From Streptomyces mirabilis (GTDB lineage: Bacteria; Actinomycetota; Actinomycetes; Streptomycetales; Streptomycetaceae): a stretch of DNA of 64,000 bases. The DNA lies in contig NZ_CP074102.1 of NCBI RefSeq assembly GCF_018310535.1, positions 6,510,001 through 6,574,000 on the forward strand. The letters run 5' to 3'. Within the stretch, counting starts at the first letter, position 1. Each line of letters begins with the position of its first letter. This document shows positions 1 through 9,185 of the stretch, one piece after another. The position numbers and the translations under genes were made by a program. The notes beneath the pieces are model-generated. The model was not told the DNA's origin. It searched no databases and saw only the letters and a list, made by a program, of their open reading frames with translations.

Positions 1-1176
1 GTCGCGCAGCACGGTGGCCAGCCGCTCGTACGGCTCCGGGCTGTACTCGGCGGTCGCCGCCGCCACCCACTCCAGGCGCCGGGTCAGCGGGAAGGCGCCC
101 TGCGGTACGAGGTTCTCGTAACTGAAGCCGCCCATGTGGAGGTTGCCGGGGCCCGGCCAGCTGTCCGCCCGGTCGACGAGATTGACGATCCGCGCGCCCG
201 ACAGGACCACCTTGCCCCGCTCGGGGCGCTCCCCGAGGAAGCGCAGCTCGGGCGTCTGCACCCGCAGCAGGGACAGCTCCTGGTCGTCGTCGAAGGTGAA
301 ACGGGCCCGCTCGAAGTCGAGGGCGTCCCCGAACCGTCCGTCGTCGAGGCGGATCCCGCCCTGGCACTCGAAGCGCTGCACCAGCGTCCCGCGCGCCGGG
401 GTGGTGCCGCTGGTCAGCAGGGGATTGCCGAGGCCCGCGGGGGTCATGTAGAGCGTGCGGTTGACGGTCAGCTGGGGAGCGTTCAGGGCGAGCCGCGAGT
501 ACGGGTTGTTCAGCTTGCTGCCGCGCAGGCTGAGCGATACGCCGACGGTGGCGCCGCGCAGGCTCAGCTCGCCGTGCGACTCCAGCATCTCGGCCTGCAA
601 ATCCTGTCCCACGGTCATCCCGTCGCCGGTGAGCGAGCGGCCACGCCGGTCCCGGTAGACCACGGCCTGGTTGAGCAGCAGATCCGTACCGATGTGCGCG
701 TCGGTCAGCCGCACCCCGTTGTGGAAGCGGCAGCGGGGCAGGTGCAGATCGCCCTCGGTGTGCACCCGGGCCGCCTCCAGGCGCGGCACCGAGCAGTTGA
801 CCAGGCGCACGGTCGTGAAGTGCGCCTCCGGCAGCAGGATCTCCTTCTCGAACCGGCAGCCCTTCAGCTCCACGTACGGCACCACCGTGCCGCCCGCGAG
901 GTCGAGGACGTCCGTGATCTGCACGCCGGTCAGCTTCAGGGAAGCGACCCGGCCCTGGAGGGCGGGCGGCCCGTCGAGCAGCAGCCACGCCACGATCCGG
1001 GCCCGGACACTGCGCTCGGGCCCCCAGGGATGGCCGCCGTGCGGATCGTCCACGGTCATGTCCCCGCCGCGCAGGTCGTACACGCTGCCGTTGCGGAAGG
1101 CCTGCCACATCCCGGCCTCGGCGGCGGTCAACTCGTCCGGCAGGTCCCCACTGCGAAGGCCGGCACCCTCGGTCAC
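1..1176 (-). CDS. beta-helix-like repeat protein, partial (C-terminus outside window)
   Basis: The first 392 codons are visible and the frame runs off the left edge. The GTG start at 1176 is preceded by a GGGAGGGA ribosome binding site. The sequence has many short, regularly spaced segments such as LKLTGVQITDVLDLAGG, VELKGCRFEKEILL and LSLRGATVGVSLSLRG, a pattern typical of a right-handed beta-helix or pentapeptide-like solenoid. I see no signal peptide and no cofactor motif. Streptomyces homologues are often labelled 'membrane-associated oxidoreductase', but nothing in the visible part supports an enzymatic role. It is transcribed divergently from hisD, so the two share a 174-bp promoter region. 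Confidence 0.8.
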   Translation of the reverse strand, partial: MTEGAGLRSGDLPDELTAAEAGMWQAFRNGSVYDLRGGDMTVDDPHGGHPWGPERSVRARIVAWLLLDGPPALQGRVASLKLTGVQITDVLDLAGGTVVPYVELKGCRFEKEILLPEAHFTTVRLVNCSVPRLEAARVHTEGDLHLPRCRFHNGVRLTDAHIGTDLLLNQAVVYRDRRGRSLTGDGMTVGQDLQAEMLESHGELSLRGATVGVSLSLRGSKLNNPYSRLALNAPQLTVNRTLYMTPAGLGNPLLTSGTTPARGTLVQRFECQGGIRLDDGRFGDALDFERARFTFDDDQELSLLRVQTPELRFLGERPERGKVVLSGARIVNLVDRADSWPGPGNLHMGGFSYENLVPQGAFPLTRRLEWVAAATAEYSPEPYERLATVLRD

Positions 1177-1291
1177 GTCACGTCCCTCCCTCCCCAGCTA
1201 CTCGCGGGTTTCGTACAGCCGTTCATGCCCGCTGTGTGACGGGCCGAACGCTACTGGTGACGGAGATCTCCGGGGGGAGCCTGGGACGGCT

Positions 1292-1310
1292 TGTATCAGC
1301 CATTGATACA
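1292..1310. promoter_or_regulatory. AT-rich perfect dyad upstream of hisD (operator candidate)
   Basis: TGTATCA (1292-1298) and TGATACA (1304-1310) are perfect inverted arms around a 5-nt spacer, 40 bp upstream of the hisD start and inside the divergent promoter region. Such AT-rich symmetry stands out in this GC-rich sequence. It looks like a dimeric repressor site, but I cannot name the regulator. Confidence 0.5.
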
Positions 1311-1350
1311 GGCGTCCGGCGTCTTATCGCCGTCTGAGAGAATTGGGACC

Positions 1351-2676
1351 GTGATCTCCCGAATCGATCTGCGCGGCGACGCCCTCCCCGAGGGCTCCGC
1401 CCTGCGCGACCTGCTGCCCCGAGCCGACTTCGACGTACAGGCCGCCCTGGAGAAGGTGCGTCCGATCTGCGAGGCCGTGCATCATCGTGGGGACGCGGCG
1501 CTGATCGACTACGCGGAGAAATTCGACGGGGTGCGGCTGGCATCCGTACGGGTTCCGGCCCAGGCGCTCACCGACGCCCTGGAACAGCTCGACCCGGCCG
1601 TGCGCGCGGCCCTGGAGGAGTCCGTCCGCCGCGCCCGCCTGGTCCACCGCGAGCAGCGCCGCGCCGCGCACACCACGCAGGTCGTGCCGGGCGGCTCGGT
1701 CACCGAGAAGTGGGTACCGGTCGAGCGCGTCGGCCTGTACGCGCCCGGCGGACGTTCGGTCTACCCCTCGTCAGTGATCATGAACGCGGTTCCGGCGCAG
1801 GAGGCCGGAGTCGCCTCCATGGCGCTCGCCTCCCCGCCGCAGAAGGAGTTCGGGGGTCTCCCGCACCCCACGATCCTCGCCGCCTGCGCCCTCCTCGGCA
1901 TCGACGAGGTGTACGCGGTCGGTGGTGCCCAGGCCGTCGCGATGTTCGCGCACGGAACCGAGTCCTGCGCCCCGGCCAACATGGTCACCGGGCCCGGCAA
2001 CATCTGGGTCGCCGCCGCCAAGCGCTACTTCACGGGCAAGATCGGCATCGACACCGAGGCCGGTCCCACCGAGATCGCGATCCTCGCGGACGAGACCGCC
2101 GACCCGGTGCACGTGGCCTCCGACCTGATCAGCCAGGCCGAGCACGACCCGCTCGCCGCCGCCGTCCTCGTCACGGACTCCGTCGAGCTGGCGGCGGCGG
2201 TGGAGAAGGAGCTGGAGCCGCAGGTCGCGGCCACCAAGCACATCGAGGACCGGATCGTCCCCGCGCTGCGCGGCAGGCAGTCCGCGATCGTCCTCGTCGA
2301 CGGCGTGGACGAGGGCCTGCGGGTCGTCGACGCGTACGGCGCCGAGCACCTGGAGATCCAGACGGCGGACGCTGCCGCCGTCGCCGACCGGGTGAAGAAC
2401 GCGGGCGCGATCTTCGTGGGCGCCTGGGCGCCGGTGTCGCTGGGCGACTACTGCGCGGGCTCCAACCACGTGCTGCCCACCGGCGGCTGCGCCTGCCACT
2501 CCTCGGGGCTGAGCGTCCAGTCCTTCCTGCGCGGGATCCACATCGTGGACTACACGCGCGACGCCCTCGCCGAGGTGGCCCACCACGTGGTGACGCTCGC
2601 GGAGGCGGAGGACCTGCCGGCCCACGGGGCGGCGATCAAGGCTCGTTTCGGGTGGAAGGTTCCAGAGAGCAAGTGA
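1351..2676 (+). CDS. hisD: histidinol dehydrogenase HisD
   Basis: This zinc enzyme performs the last two oxidations of histidine synthesis, L-histidinol to L-histidine, with NAD+. At 441 residues it has the family length. The active-site EH pair lies in GAEHLEI, zinc-ligand regions appear as SQAEHDP and [14 protein letters not shown], and [16 protein letters not shown] is the conserved substrate/NAD region. The GTG at 1351 was chosen because it gives the canonical N-terminus VISRIDLRG; longer upstream starts run through the promoter dyad. It heads the his operon, and its stop overlaps the hisC start by 4 bp (GTGA), implying translational coupling. Confidence 0.97.
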   Translation: MISRIDLRGDALPEGSALRDLLPRADFDVQAALEKVRPICEAVHHRGDAALIDYAEKFDGVRLASVRVPAQALTDALEQLDPAVRAALEESVRRARLVHREQRRAAHTTQVVPGGSVTEKWVPVERVGLYAPGGRSVYPSSVIMNAVPAQEAGVASMALASPPQKEFGGLPHPTILAACALLGIDEVYAVGGAQAVAMFAHGTESCAPANMVTGPGNIWVAAAKRYFTGKIGIDTEAGPTEIAILADETADPVHVASDLISQAEHDPLAAAVLVTDSVELAAAVEKELEPQVAATKHIEDRIVPALRGRQSAIVLVDGVDEGLRVVDAYGAEHLEIQTADAAAVADRVKNAGAIFVGAWAPVSLGDYCAGSNHVLPTGGCACHSSGLSVQSFLRGIHIVDYTRDALAEVAHHVVTLAEAEDLPAHGAAIKARFGWKVPESK

Positions 2677-3788
2677 CCGGTATCGACGATCTTCCCGTAC
2701 GGGACGAGCTGCGCGGCAAGTCCCCCTACGGCGCGCCCCAACTCGACGTGCCCGTACGGCTGAACACCAACGAGAACCCGTACCCGCTGCCCGAACCGCT
2801 CGTCGAGCGGATCGCCGAGCGGGTCCGCGAGGCCGCCCGCAACCTCAACCGCTACCCCGACCGCGACGCGGTGGAGCTCCGTACCGAGCTGGCCAAGTAC
2901 CTGACGAGGACCGGCGGGCACCGGGTCGGCATCGAGAACGTCTGGGCGGCCAACGGCTCGAACGAGGTCATCCAGCAGCTGCTGCAGACCTTCGGCGGCC
3001 CCGGCCGTACGGCGATCGGCTTCGAACCCTCGTACTCGATGCACGCGCTCATCGCGCGCGGCACCGGCACGGCCTGGATCTCGGGCCCCAGGAACGAGGA
3101 CTTCACGATCGACCGGGCCGCCGCCGAGCGGGCCATCGCCGAGAGCCGCCCGGACGTCGTCTTCATCACCACCCCCAACAACCCCACGGGCAACGCGGTG
3201 CCGCGTGAGACGGTCCTCGCGCTGTACGAGGCGGCGCAGGCCGCCAGGCCGTCCATGGTCGTGGTCGACGAGGCGTACATCGAGTTCAGCCACGGCGACT
3301 CGCTGCTGCCGCTGATCGAAGGCCGGCCGAATCTCGTCGTGTCGCGGACGATGTCGAAGGCGTTCGGCGCGGCCGGGCTGCGCCTCGGCTATCTCGCCGC
3401 GCACCCCGCGGTCGTCGACGCGGTCCAGCTCGTACGGCTGCCCTACCACCTGTCGTCCGTCGCGCAGGCCACCGCCCTGGCCGCCCTGGAGCACACCGAC
3501 ACGCTGCTCGGGTACGTCGAGCAGCTGAAGGCCGAGCGGGACCGCCTGGTCGCCGAATTGCGTGCGATCGGGTACGAGGTGACCGAGTCCGACGCGAACT
3601 TCGTCCAGTTCGGGCGATTCGACGGCGAGGGCGGCTCCCACGAGGCCTGGCAGAAGATCCTCGACCGGGGCGTCCTGGTCCGGGACAACGGCGTACCGGG
3701 ATGGCTGCGGGTCTCCGCCGGCACCCCGGCCGAAAACGACGCGTTCCTGGACGCGGTCCGTGAGTTGAAGAAGGAGCAGAGCGCATGA
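2673..3788 (+). CDS. hisC: histidinol-phosphate aminotransferase HisC
   Basis: This PLP-dependent fold-type I aminotransferase makes histidinol phosphate from imidazole acetol phosphate and glutamate. The 371-residue protein shows [11 protein letters not shown] near the N-terminus, NNPTGN and DEAYIEF in the cofactor site, and the Schiff-base lysine at about residue 229 in [17 protein letters not shown]. The GTG start lies within the hisD stop (GTGA overlap). The frame is open far upstream, but that part is an out-of-register reading of hisD. Its stop overlaps the hisB ATG (ATGA). Confidence 0.97.
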   Translation: MTGIDDLPVRDELRGKSPYGAPQLDVPVRLNTNENPYPLPEPLVERIAERVREAARNLNRYPDRDAVELRTELAKYLTRTGGHRVGIENVWAANGSNEVIQQLLQTFGGPGRTAIGFEPSYSMHALIARGTGTAWISGPRNEDFTIDRAAAERAIAESRPDVVFITTPNNPTGNAVPRETVLALYEAAQAARPSMVVVDEAYIEFSHGDSLLPLIEGRPNLVVSRTMSKAFGAAGLRLGYLAAHPAVVDAVQLVRLPYHLSSVAQATALAALEHTDTLLGYVEQLKAERDRLVAELRAIGYEVTESDANFVQFGRFDGEGGSHEAWQKILDRGVLVRDNGVPGWLRVSAGTPAENDAFLDAVRELKKEQSA

Positions 3789-4378
3789 GCCGCGTCGGAA
3801 GAGTGGAGCGGACGACCAAGGAGACGTCGGTCCTCGTCGAGATCGATCTCGACGGGTCCGGCAAGGTCGAGGTGTCGACGGGCGTCGGCTTCTACGACCA
3901 CATGCTCGACCAGCTCGGCCGGCACGGTCTGTTCGACCTGACCGTGAAGACCGAGGGCGACCTGCACATCGACTCGCACCACACCATCGAGGACACCGCC
4001 CTCGCGCTCGGCGCCGCCTTCAAGCAGGCACTCGGCGACAAGGTGGGCATCTACCGCTTCGGCAACTGCACGGTCCCGCTGGACGAGTCCCTCGCCCAGG
4101 TGACCGTCGACCTGTCGGGCCGCCCGTACCTCGTGCACACCGAGCCCGAGAACATGGCGCCGATGATCGGCGAGTACGACACGACGATGACCCGGCACAT
4201 CCTGGAGTCCTTCGTCGCCCAGGCCCAGATCGCACTGCACGTGCACGTGCCCTACGGGCGCAACGCGCACCACATCGTGGAGTGCCAGTTCAAGGCGCTC
4301 GCCCGGGCGCTGCGGTACGCCTCCGAGCGCGACCCGCGCGCCGCCGGCATCCTCCCCTCCACGAAGGGCGCGCTGTAA
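3785..4378 (+). CDS. hisB: imidazoleglycerol-phosphate dehydratase HisB
   Basis: This enzyme dehydrates imidazoleglycerol phosphate to imidazole acetol phosphate and depends on manganese. At 197 residues it is the monofunctional form, without the histidinol-phosphatase domain of enterobacterial HisB. The two-fold repeated metal-binding motifs are visible as [14 protein letters not shown] and [14 protein letters not shown], and [11 protein letters not shown] is conserved near the N-terminus. The ATG overlaps the hisC stop. Only 4 bp separate it from the following small membrane-protein gene. Confidence 0.97.
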   Translation: MSRVGRVERTTKETSVLVEIDLDGSGKVEVSTGVGFYDHMLDQLGRHGLFDLTVKTEGDLHIDSHHTIEDTALALGAAFKQALGDKVGIYRFGNCTVPLDESLAQVTVDLSGRPYLVHTEPENMAPMIGEYDTTMTRHILESFVAQAQIALHVHVPYGRNAHHIVECQFKALARALRYASERDPRAAGILPSTKGAL

Positions 4379-4382
4379 AGCC

Positions 4383-4547
4383 ATGACAGGCCTCAACACC
4401 ATCCTCATCGTCGTCGGACTCTTCCTCCTGGGCGGCGTCTACTCCTTCGTCAAGCAGAAGATGCCCGCGAGTCTCATCGTGCTGCTCTCCATCGGCGCCG
4501 CGATGTGTCTGATCGCGGGCGTCATGAGGCTGGAGGTGTGGAATTGA
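4383..4547 (+). CDS. small membrane protein inside the his operon
   Basis: A 54-residue protein starts at ATG 4383 and ends in ...RLEVWN. It has two hydrophobic stretches, about residues 4-18 ([15 protein letters not shown]) and 28-47 ([19 protein letters not shown]), separated by a short basic turn with SFVKQKM, so it is probably a two-pass membrane hairpin. Its function is unknown. The operon is otherwise contiguous: hisB ends 4 bp upstream, and hisH starts on a TTG inside this gene's stop codon. Small ORFs at this position occur in other Streptomyces his operons as far as I know, which supports it being real. Confidence 0.75.
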   Translation: MTGLNTILIVVGLFLLGGVYSFVKQKMPASLIVLLSIGAAMCLIAGVMRLEVWN

Positions 4548-5185
4548 CCGCTCCTAAGAAGGTCGTCGTTTTCGACTACGGCTTCGGGAACGTGCGTTCC
4601 GCCGAGCGTGCCCTCGCGCGCGCGGGCGCCGAGGTCGAGATAACGCGTGACTTCGACAAGGCCATGAACGCGGACGGGCTGCTGGTGCCCGGCGTCGGCG
4701 CCTTCGCCGCCTGCATGAAGGGCCTCAAGGACGCCCGCGGCGACTGGATCATCGGCCGCCGTCTGTCCGGCGGCCGCCCGGTGATGGGCATCTGCGTCGG
4801 TATGCAGATCCTCTTCGCGCGCGGCATCGAGCACGGTGTGGAGACCGAGGGCCTCGACGAGTGGCCCGGCACGGTCGAGCCGCTCCAGGCCGACATCGTG
4901 CCCCACATGGGCTGGAACACGGTCGACGCCCCGGCCGGCTCCCAGCTCTTCACGGGGCTCGACCCCGAGGCGCGCTTCTACTTCGTGCACTCCTACGCCG
5001 TCCACGACTGGTCCCTGGAAGTGGGCAACCCGGCGCTGCGCGCACCCCTGGTGACCTGGTCGACGCACGGCAAGCCCTTCGTGGCGGCCGTCGAGAACGG
5101 CCCCCTGTGGGCCACGCAGTTCCACCCCGAGAAGTCCGGCGACGCCGGAGCCCAGCTCCTCACCAACTGGATCGGAACACTGTGA
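4544..5185 (+). CDS. hisH: imidazole glycerol phosphate synthase glutaminase subunit HisH
   Basis: This class I glutamine amidotransferase supplies ammonia to HisF for imidazole ring formation. The 213-residue protein has the nucleophile Cys84 in [11 protein letters not shown] and the His194/Glu196 pair in QFHPEKSG. I chose TTG 4544 as the start: a GGAGG at 4532-4536 sits 7 nt upstream of it, whereas the in-frame GTG at 4538 is only 1 nt from that site. The TTG overlaps the stop of the preceding small gene (TTGA). HisF is encoded two genes downstream. Confidence 0.95.
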   Translation: MTAPKKVVVFDYGFGNVRSAERALARAGAEVEITRDFDKAMNADGLLVPGVGAFAACMKGLKDARGDWIIGRRLSGGRPVMGICVGMQILFARGIEHGVETEGLDEWPGTVEPLQADIVPHMGWNTVDAPAGSQLFTGLDPEARFYFVHSYAVHDWSLEVGNPALRAPLVTWSTHGKPFVAAVENGPLWATQFHPEKSGDAGAQLLTNWIGTL

Positions 5186-5907
5186 GCAAGCTCGAACTCC
5201 TCCCCGCCGTCGACGTCCGCGACGGCCAGGCCGTCCGGCTCGTGCACGGCGAGTCCGGGACGGAAACTTCTTACGGCTCCCCCCTCGAGGCCGCCCTCGC
5301 CTGGCAGAGCTCGGGCGCCGAGTGGCTGCACCTCGTCGACCTGGACGCCGCGTTCGGCACCGGCGACAACCGCAAGCTGATCGCCGAGGTCGCCGGCGCC
5401 ATGGACATCAAGGTCGAGCTGTCCGGCGGCATCCGCGACGACGACACGCTCGCCGCGGCCCTCGCCACCGGCTGCACCCGGGTCAACCTCGGCACCGCCG
5501 CCCTGGAGACCCCCGAGTGGGTCGCCAAGGTCATCGCCGAGCACGGCGACAAGATCGCGGTCGGTCTCGACGTACGCGGCACGACGCTGCGCGGCCGCGG
5601 CTGGACCCGCGACGGTGGCGACCTCTACGAGACGCTGGAGCGCCTCAACGCCGAGGGCTGCGCGCGCTATGTCGTCACGGACATCGCCAAGGACGGCACG
5701 CTGCAGGGCCCGAACCTGGAGCTGCTGCGCAATGTGTGCGCCGCGACGGACCGCCCGGTCGTCGCGTCGGGCGGGGTCTCCTCCCTGGACGACCTGCGCG
5801 CCATCGCCGAGCTCGTGCCGCTGGGCGTCGAGGGTTCCATCGTCGGCAAGGCCCTCTACGCCAAGGCGTTCACCCTGGAAGAGGCACTGGAGGCGGTAGC
5901 CAAGTGA
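5182..5907 (+). CDS. priA: bifunctional HisA/TrpF isomerase PriA
   Basis: This (beta-alpha)8 barrel isomerizes ProFAR to PRFAR in histidine synthesis and, in actinomycetes, also phosphoribosylanthranilate in tryptophan synthesis. The 241-residue protein has the catalytic Asp11 in [10 protein letters not shown], Asp130 in AVGLDVRG and Asp171 in [10 protein letters not shown], positions matching studied PriA enzymes. No separate trpF lies among the trp genes of this window, consistent with dual function. The GTG start overlaps the hisH stop by 4 bp. The barrel fold and local context fit hisA; the dual activity is inferred from the lineage. Confidence 0.95.
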   Translation: MSKLELLPAVDVRDGQAVRLVHGESGTETSYGSPLEAALAWQSSGAEWLHLVDLDAAFGTGDNRKLIAEVAGAMDIKVELSGGIRDDDTLAAALATGCTRVNLGTAALETPEWVAKVIAEHGDKIAVGLDVRGTTLRGRGWTRDGGDLYETLERLNAEGCARYVVTDIAKDGTLQGPNLELLRNVCAATDRPVVASGGVSSLDDLRAIAELVPLGVEGSIVGKALYAKAFTLEEALEAVAK

Positions 5908-6317
5908 GCGACGTACGACGTGTCACGACCGGCGCACCCTGGGAGGACGCCTTCGGCTACTCCCGCGCGGTGGAGCTGCCGAACGGCCTGGTGCTGGTCT
6001 CCGGCTGCACCTCCGTGATCGACGGAGCGATCGTCGACGGCGACCCGTACGAGCAGGCGGTCAACTCCTTCAACGTCGCGCTCGCCGCGTTGCGGGAGCT
6101 CGGCCTCGGCCGTGACGATGTCGTCCGTACGCGCATGTACATCACCCACGCCCGGGATGTGGATGAGGTCGGACGCGCCCACAAGGAGCTGTTCGACACC
6201 GTCCGCCCCGCCGCGTCCATGATCATCGTCTCCGGCTTCGTGGACTCGCGACTGGTCGTCGAGGTCGAGGTGGAGGCGTTCCGCTCCGGCGGAGAGGACG
6301 GAGTGTCCGCAGCATGA
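5904..6317 (+). CDS. RidA/YjgF-family protein in the his operon
   Basis: This 137-residue protein belongs to the RidA (YjgF/YER057c) family of trimeric enamine/imine hydrolases. Features are the early [16 protein letters not shown] segment, [12 protein letters not shown], and the [19 protein letters not shown] helix-strand region. A conserved C-terminal active-site segment appears as [24 protein letters not shown], although the usual catalytic arginine position is not obvious (VDSR may carry it). It is coupled on both sides: GTGA overlap with priA and ATGA overlap with hisF. It might detoxify reactive intermediates of the pathway; this is inference. Confidence 0.88.
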   Translation: MSDVRRVTTGAPWEDAFGYSRAVELPNGLVLVSGCTSVIDGAIVDGDPYEQAVNSFNVALAALRELGLGRDDVVRTRMYITHARDVDEVGRAHKELFDTVRPAASMIIVSGFVDSRLVVEVEVEAFRSGGEDGVSAA

Positions 6318-7069
6318 CCCTTGCCGTACGAGTCATCCCCTGCCTGGACGTGGACAACGGCCGGGTCGTCAAGGGGGTCAACTTCCAGAACCTGCGCGAC
6401 GCGGGCGACCCCGTCGAGATGGCCAAGGTGTACGACGCCGAGGGCGCCGACGAGCTGACGTTCCTGGACATCACCGCGTCCTCGGGCAACCGCGAGACCA
6501 CCTACGACGTGGTGCGCCGTACGGCCGAGCAGGTCTTCATCCCGCTCACCGTGGGCGGCGGCGTACGCACCGCCGAGGACGTCGACAAGCTGCTGCGGGC
6601 GGGTGCCGACAAGGTCGGGGTCAACACGGCGGCGATCGCGCGGCCCGAACTCATCCGGGAGATCGCGGAGCGGTTCGGGCGGCAGGTGCTGGTGCTGTCG
6701 GTGGACGCCCGGCGCACTCCCGGGGGGACCTTCGAGGTCACCACCCACGGCGGGCGCAAGGGCACCGGCATCGACGCGGTCGAGTGGGCACACCAGGCCG
6801 CCGAGCTGGGCGCGGGCGAGATCCTGCTCAACTCGATGGACGCGGACGGCACGAAGGACGGCTACGACATCGAGATGATCGAGGCCGTCCGGAAGCACGT
6901 CACCGTGCCGCTCATCGCCAGCGGCGGCGCGGGCCGGCTCGCCGACTTCCCGCCCGCCATCGCCGCGGGCGCCGACGCGGTGCTCGCCGCGTCCGTCTTC
7001 CACTTCGGGGATCTGCGGATCGGTCAGGTGAAGGAGGCGCTGCACGGGGCGGGGCACCCCGTTCGCTGA
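6314..7069 (+). CDS. hisF: imidazole glycerol phosphate synthase cyclase subunit HisF
   Basis: HisF uses ammonia from HisH to convert PRFAR into imidazoleglycerol phosphate and AICAR. The 251-residue barrel has the catalytic Asp12 in [14 protein letters not shown], the second catalytic region in VLSVDARR, and phosphate-binding loops VGGGVRT and ASGGAG. The start overlaps the stop of the RidA-like gene. It is the last gene of the operon; a strong hairpin terminator follows 24 bp downstream. Confidence 0.97.
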   Translation: MTLAVRVIPCLDVDNGRVVKGVNFQNLRDAGDPVEMAKVYDAEGADELTFLDITASSGNRETTYDVVRRTAEQVFIPLTVGGGVRTAEDVDKLLRAGADKVGVNTAAIARPELIREIAERFGRQVLVLSVDARRTPGGTFEVTTHGGRKGTGIDAVEWAHQAAELGAGEILLNSMDADGTKDGYDIEMIEAVRKHVTVPLIASGGAGRLADFPPAIAAGADAVLAASVFHFGDLRIGQVKEALHGAGHPVR

Positions 7070-7092
7070 CGTCGGCGGTGCAGGCAGTGCGC

Positions 7093-7123
7093 TGAGCCCC
7101 GGTCACTGGGTGGCCGGGGCTCA
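7093..7123 (+). terminator. his operon terminator hairpin
   Basis: A 14-bp stem (TGAGCCCCGGTCAC with GTGGCCGGGGCTCA, one G-U pair) closes a 3-nt TGG loop. There is no U-tract, as is usual in Streptomyces. It ends the his transcript before the ArsR-type regulator. Confidence 0.8.
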
Positions 7124-7132
7124 CTTGTGGCC

Positions 7133-7186
7133 AGATACGAAAGACAAGTTGCGCAAAATATGTTGTGCAATTTTTCTTTCGTATCT
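7133..7186. promoter_or_regulatory. 54-bp nested dyad upstream of ArsR-type gene (autoregulatory operator candidate)
   Basis: A perfect 12-bp inverted repeat (AGATACGAAAGA at 7133-7144, TCTTTCGTATCT at 7175-7186) surrounds a second symmetric pair, TTGCGCAA (7149-7156) and TTGTGCAA (7163-7170), on the same centre. A plausible promoter overlaps it: TTGTGC (7163-7168), 17 nt, TACGGT (7186-7191). Its -10 ends 7 nt before the ATG at 7199, which suggests a leaderless transcript that a bound repressor would block. Confidence 0.65.
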
Positions 7187-7198
7187 ACGGTTGGGGAC

Positions 7199-7786
7199 AT
7201 GGCAAGCAAGGAGAACCGCCGGATCACGGACATGGGCACGCTCAAGGCGCTGGCCCATCCGTTGCGGATGAAGCTCTACCGGGGGCTCATCGTGGCCCGG
7301 GTCGCCACCGCCTCCCAGCTGGCGGAACAGGTCGACGAGGCCGTCTCACTGGTCAGCTACCACCTGCGCAAGCTGGCCGAGCACGGCGTGATCGAGGAGG
7401 CGCCGGCACAGAGCGCCGACGGCCGGGAGCGCTGGTGGCAGCCCGCCTCGGACGGGGTCAGCATCCACGACGAGGACTTCCGCGGCGCGCCCGAGAAGGC
7501 CGCTGTGTACACCGCGGCCAGTCGGCTCTTCTCCGAGCAGCGCACCGACCTGTACCGCCGTTACCTCGACGAACGCGCTCACTGGACGCCCAAGTGGAAC
7601 CGCGCCGCAGAGTCCTCCGAGTCCGCGATGCGGCTGACGGCCGGTGAGCTGTCCGAGCTGGTCGCGGACATGCAGGCCCTGCTCAAGGCCTACACGGAAC
7701 GGGGCCGGGCCGCCGAGGAGGCCGGTGAGACCGAAGGCCGCGAGAACGTCGCGGTGCACACGTACGCCTTCCCGTTCCGCGTCTGA
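7199..7786 (+). CDS. ArsR/HTH_20-type winged-helix transcriptional regulator
   Basis: The 195-residue protein has an N-terminal winged helix: LKALAHPLRMKLYRGLIVARVATASQLAEQVDEAVSLV then SYHLRKLAEHGVIEEA, with the recognition helix around residues 50-64. The rest is a helical effector or dimerization region including WWQPASDGV. I chose ATG 7199 (MASKENRR) because the longer frame would place the operator dyad inside the gene. It probably represses itself and the downstream MFS exporter gene, 90 bp away. No metal-ligand cysteine motif is visible, so the inducer is more likely an organic compound; that is inference. Confidence 0.88.
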   Translation: MASKENRRITDMGTLKALAHPLRMKLYRGLIVARVATASQLAEQVDEAVSLVSYHLRKLAEHGVIEEAPAQSADGRERWWQPASDGVSIHDEDFRGAPEKAAVYTAASRLFSEQRTDLYRRYLDERAHWTPKWNRAAESSESAMRLTAGELSELVADMQALLKAYTERGRAAEEAGETEGRENVAVHTYAFPFRV

Positions 7787-7867
7787 GACGCATCTCGGCC
7801 GCATCTCGGCCGCGTCTGATCCAGGTCTGATCCAGGACTGATCCGCGTCTGATCCAGGTCTGAGAGG
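7780..7867 (+). repeat. eight 11-bp tandem units between regulator and exporter genes
   Basis: From 7780 to 7867 the sequence falls into eight consecutive 11-bp units: CGTCTGAGACG, CATCTCGGCCG twice, CGTCTGATCCA, GGTCTGATCCA, GGACTGATCCG, CGTCTGATCCA and GGTCTGAGAGG. The first unit includes the stop codon of the regulator and the last forms the ribosome binding site of the MFS gene. The period is close to one helical turn. Confidence 0.85.
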
Positions 7868-7876
7868 ACACACCCC

Positions 7877-9121
7877 ATGAGCGTCACCGCGCTGCGGTCG
7901 GGCGCGGCCGGCGAACGGCCCGCCCACCGTGACTCCAACGTGCTGCGCTGGCTCGGCGCGTACGCCTCGTCGGCGATCGGCGACAACGTCTACTACATCG
8001 CCCTGTCCTGGGCCGCCGTCCAGGCCGGGACGCCCGCACAGGCCGGGCTCGTGTCGGCCGCCAGTGCCGTGCCCCGCGCCCTGCTGATGCTCGGTGGGGG
8101 AGTGGTCGCCGACCGGTTCGGGCCGCGTCGCGTGGTCGTCGGCAGCAGCGCGGTGCGCTGTGCCCTCGTCCTGACCGCCGCCGGGCTGCTCCTCGCGACC
8201 AGTCCCGGCCTCTGGGCGCTGGGCACGGTGGCCGTGCTCTTCGGGGTCGTGGACGCCGTCTTCCTGCCCGCCGCGGGCGCTCTCCCCGCCCTGCTCGCCC
8301 CTCGGAGCCAGCTCGCCCGGGTCCAGGGCATGCGGGGCCTCGCGACCCGGCTCGCCACCGTCCTCGGCGGTCCGCTCGGCGGCCTGGGCGTGGCCCTCGG
8401 CGGTACCGCCGGAGCGTTCGGACTGGCCGCGCTGCTGATCGGGGTGTCCCTGCCGATGCTGCTGACCATACGGGTCGGGCAGTTGCCCGTGGACGACGAG
8501 AAGGCGCGCGGAGCGGTCATGGCCGAACTCCGGGACGGGCTCCGGCGCATCCGCCGACACCCGGTGCTCCGCCCTTTGGTGCTCGCCATCGCCCTCTCCG
8601 ACCTGGGGTTCGTCGGACCGATGAACCTCGGCCTGACCCTGCTCTCGCAGCAGCGCGGATGGGGGTCGTCCGGAATGGGCTGGGTGCTCGCCGGGTTCGG
8701 GACCGGCGCCGGTGCCGCGTCCCTGCTGCTCGCCCTGCGGGGGCGGGTGCCCCGCGCCGGACTCGTGATGGCGGTGACGACCGTCGCGGGTTCGGTGGCC
8801 ATCGGGGGGCTCGCACACGTGGTGTCCGTCGCCGCCGGGGCGTGTGTGGCGCTGCTCATCGGACTGCTGGCCGGGCTGGGCGGGGCCCTGAGCGGTGCGC
8901 TGGTGCAGGCGCAGACCGAACCCGCCTACGCCGGTCGGGTCATCTCGGTCTCGACCCTGGTCAGCTTCGGCGTCGCGCCGCTCACCTTCCCGGTGGTCGG
9001 CTGGGCCGTCGACCGGTGGGGCACCGGCCCGGTCTTCACGGCCTGCGCCGCGATCTGCGCCCTGAGCGGGATCATCGCCCTCTGCTCCCGTCCCCTGCGC
9101 CGCGCCGAGCTGCCGCGCTGA
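7877..9121 (+). CDS. MFS transporter (drug/metabolite efflux type)
   Basis: A 414-residue protein with about twelve hydrophobic segments, starting LRWLGAYASSAIGDNVYYIALSWAAVQAG. The conserved loop after TM2 reads GGGVVADRFGPRRVVVGSS. The cytoplasmic central loop carries ELRDGLRRIRRHPVLRPL, typical of the enterobactin-exporter-like MFS subfamily. The ATG at 7877 follows a GAGAGGA site. Location next to an ArsR-type repressor with a large operator suggests regulated export of a toxic or signalling compound. The substrate cannot be deduced. Confidence 0.9.
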   Translation: MSVTALRSGAAGERPAHRDSNVLRWLGAYASSAIGDNVYYIALSWAAVQAGTPAQAGLVSAASAVPRALLMLGGGVVADRFGPRRVVVGSSAVRCALVLTAAGLLLATSPGLWALGTVAVLFGVVDAVFLPAAGALPALLAPRSQLARVQGMRGLATRLATVLGGPLGGLGVALGGTAGAFGLAALLIGVSLPMLLTIRVGQLPVDDEKARGAVMAELRDGLRRIRRHPVLRPLVLAIALSDLGFVGPMNLGLTLLSQQRGWGSSGMGWVLAGFGTGAGAASLLLALRGRVPRAGLVMAVTTVAGSVAIGGLAHVVSVAAGACVALLIGLLAGLGGALSGALVQAQTEPAYAGRVISVSTLVSFGVAPLTFPVVGWAVDRWGTGPVFTACAAICALSGIIALCSRPLRRAELPR

Positions 9122-9185
9122 GCGGGCCGCTCGGATGCCTGGCAGGTCCGGCGGTTCGGAGCTGCTCCCGCTTCGATGAGGCCGC

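Noticed and set aside
136..1239. Plus-strand 367-codon frame over the first gene
   Set aside because: The minus strand has a proper ribosome binding site, a repeat-structured protein and better codon use. The plus-strand frame is a shadow.
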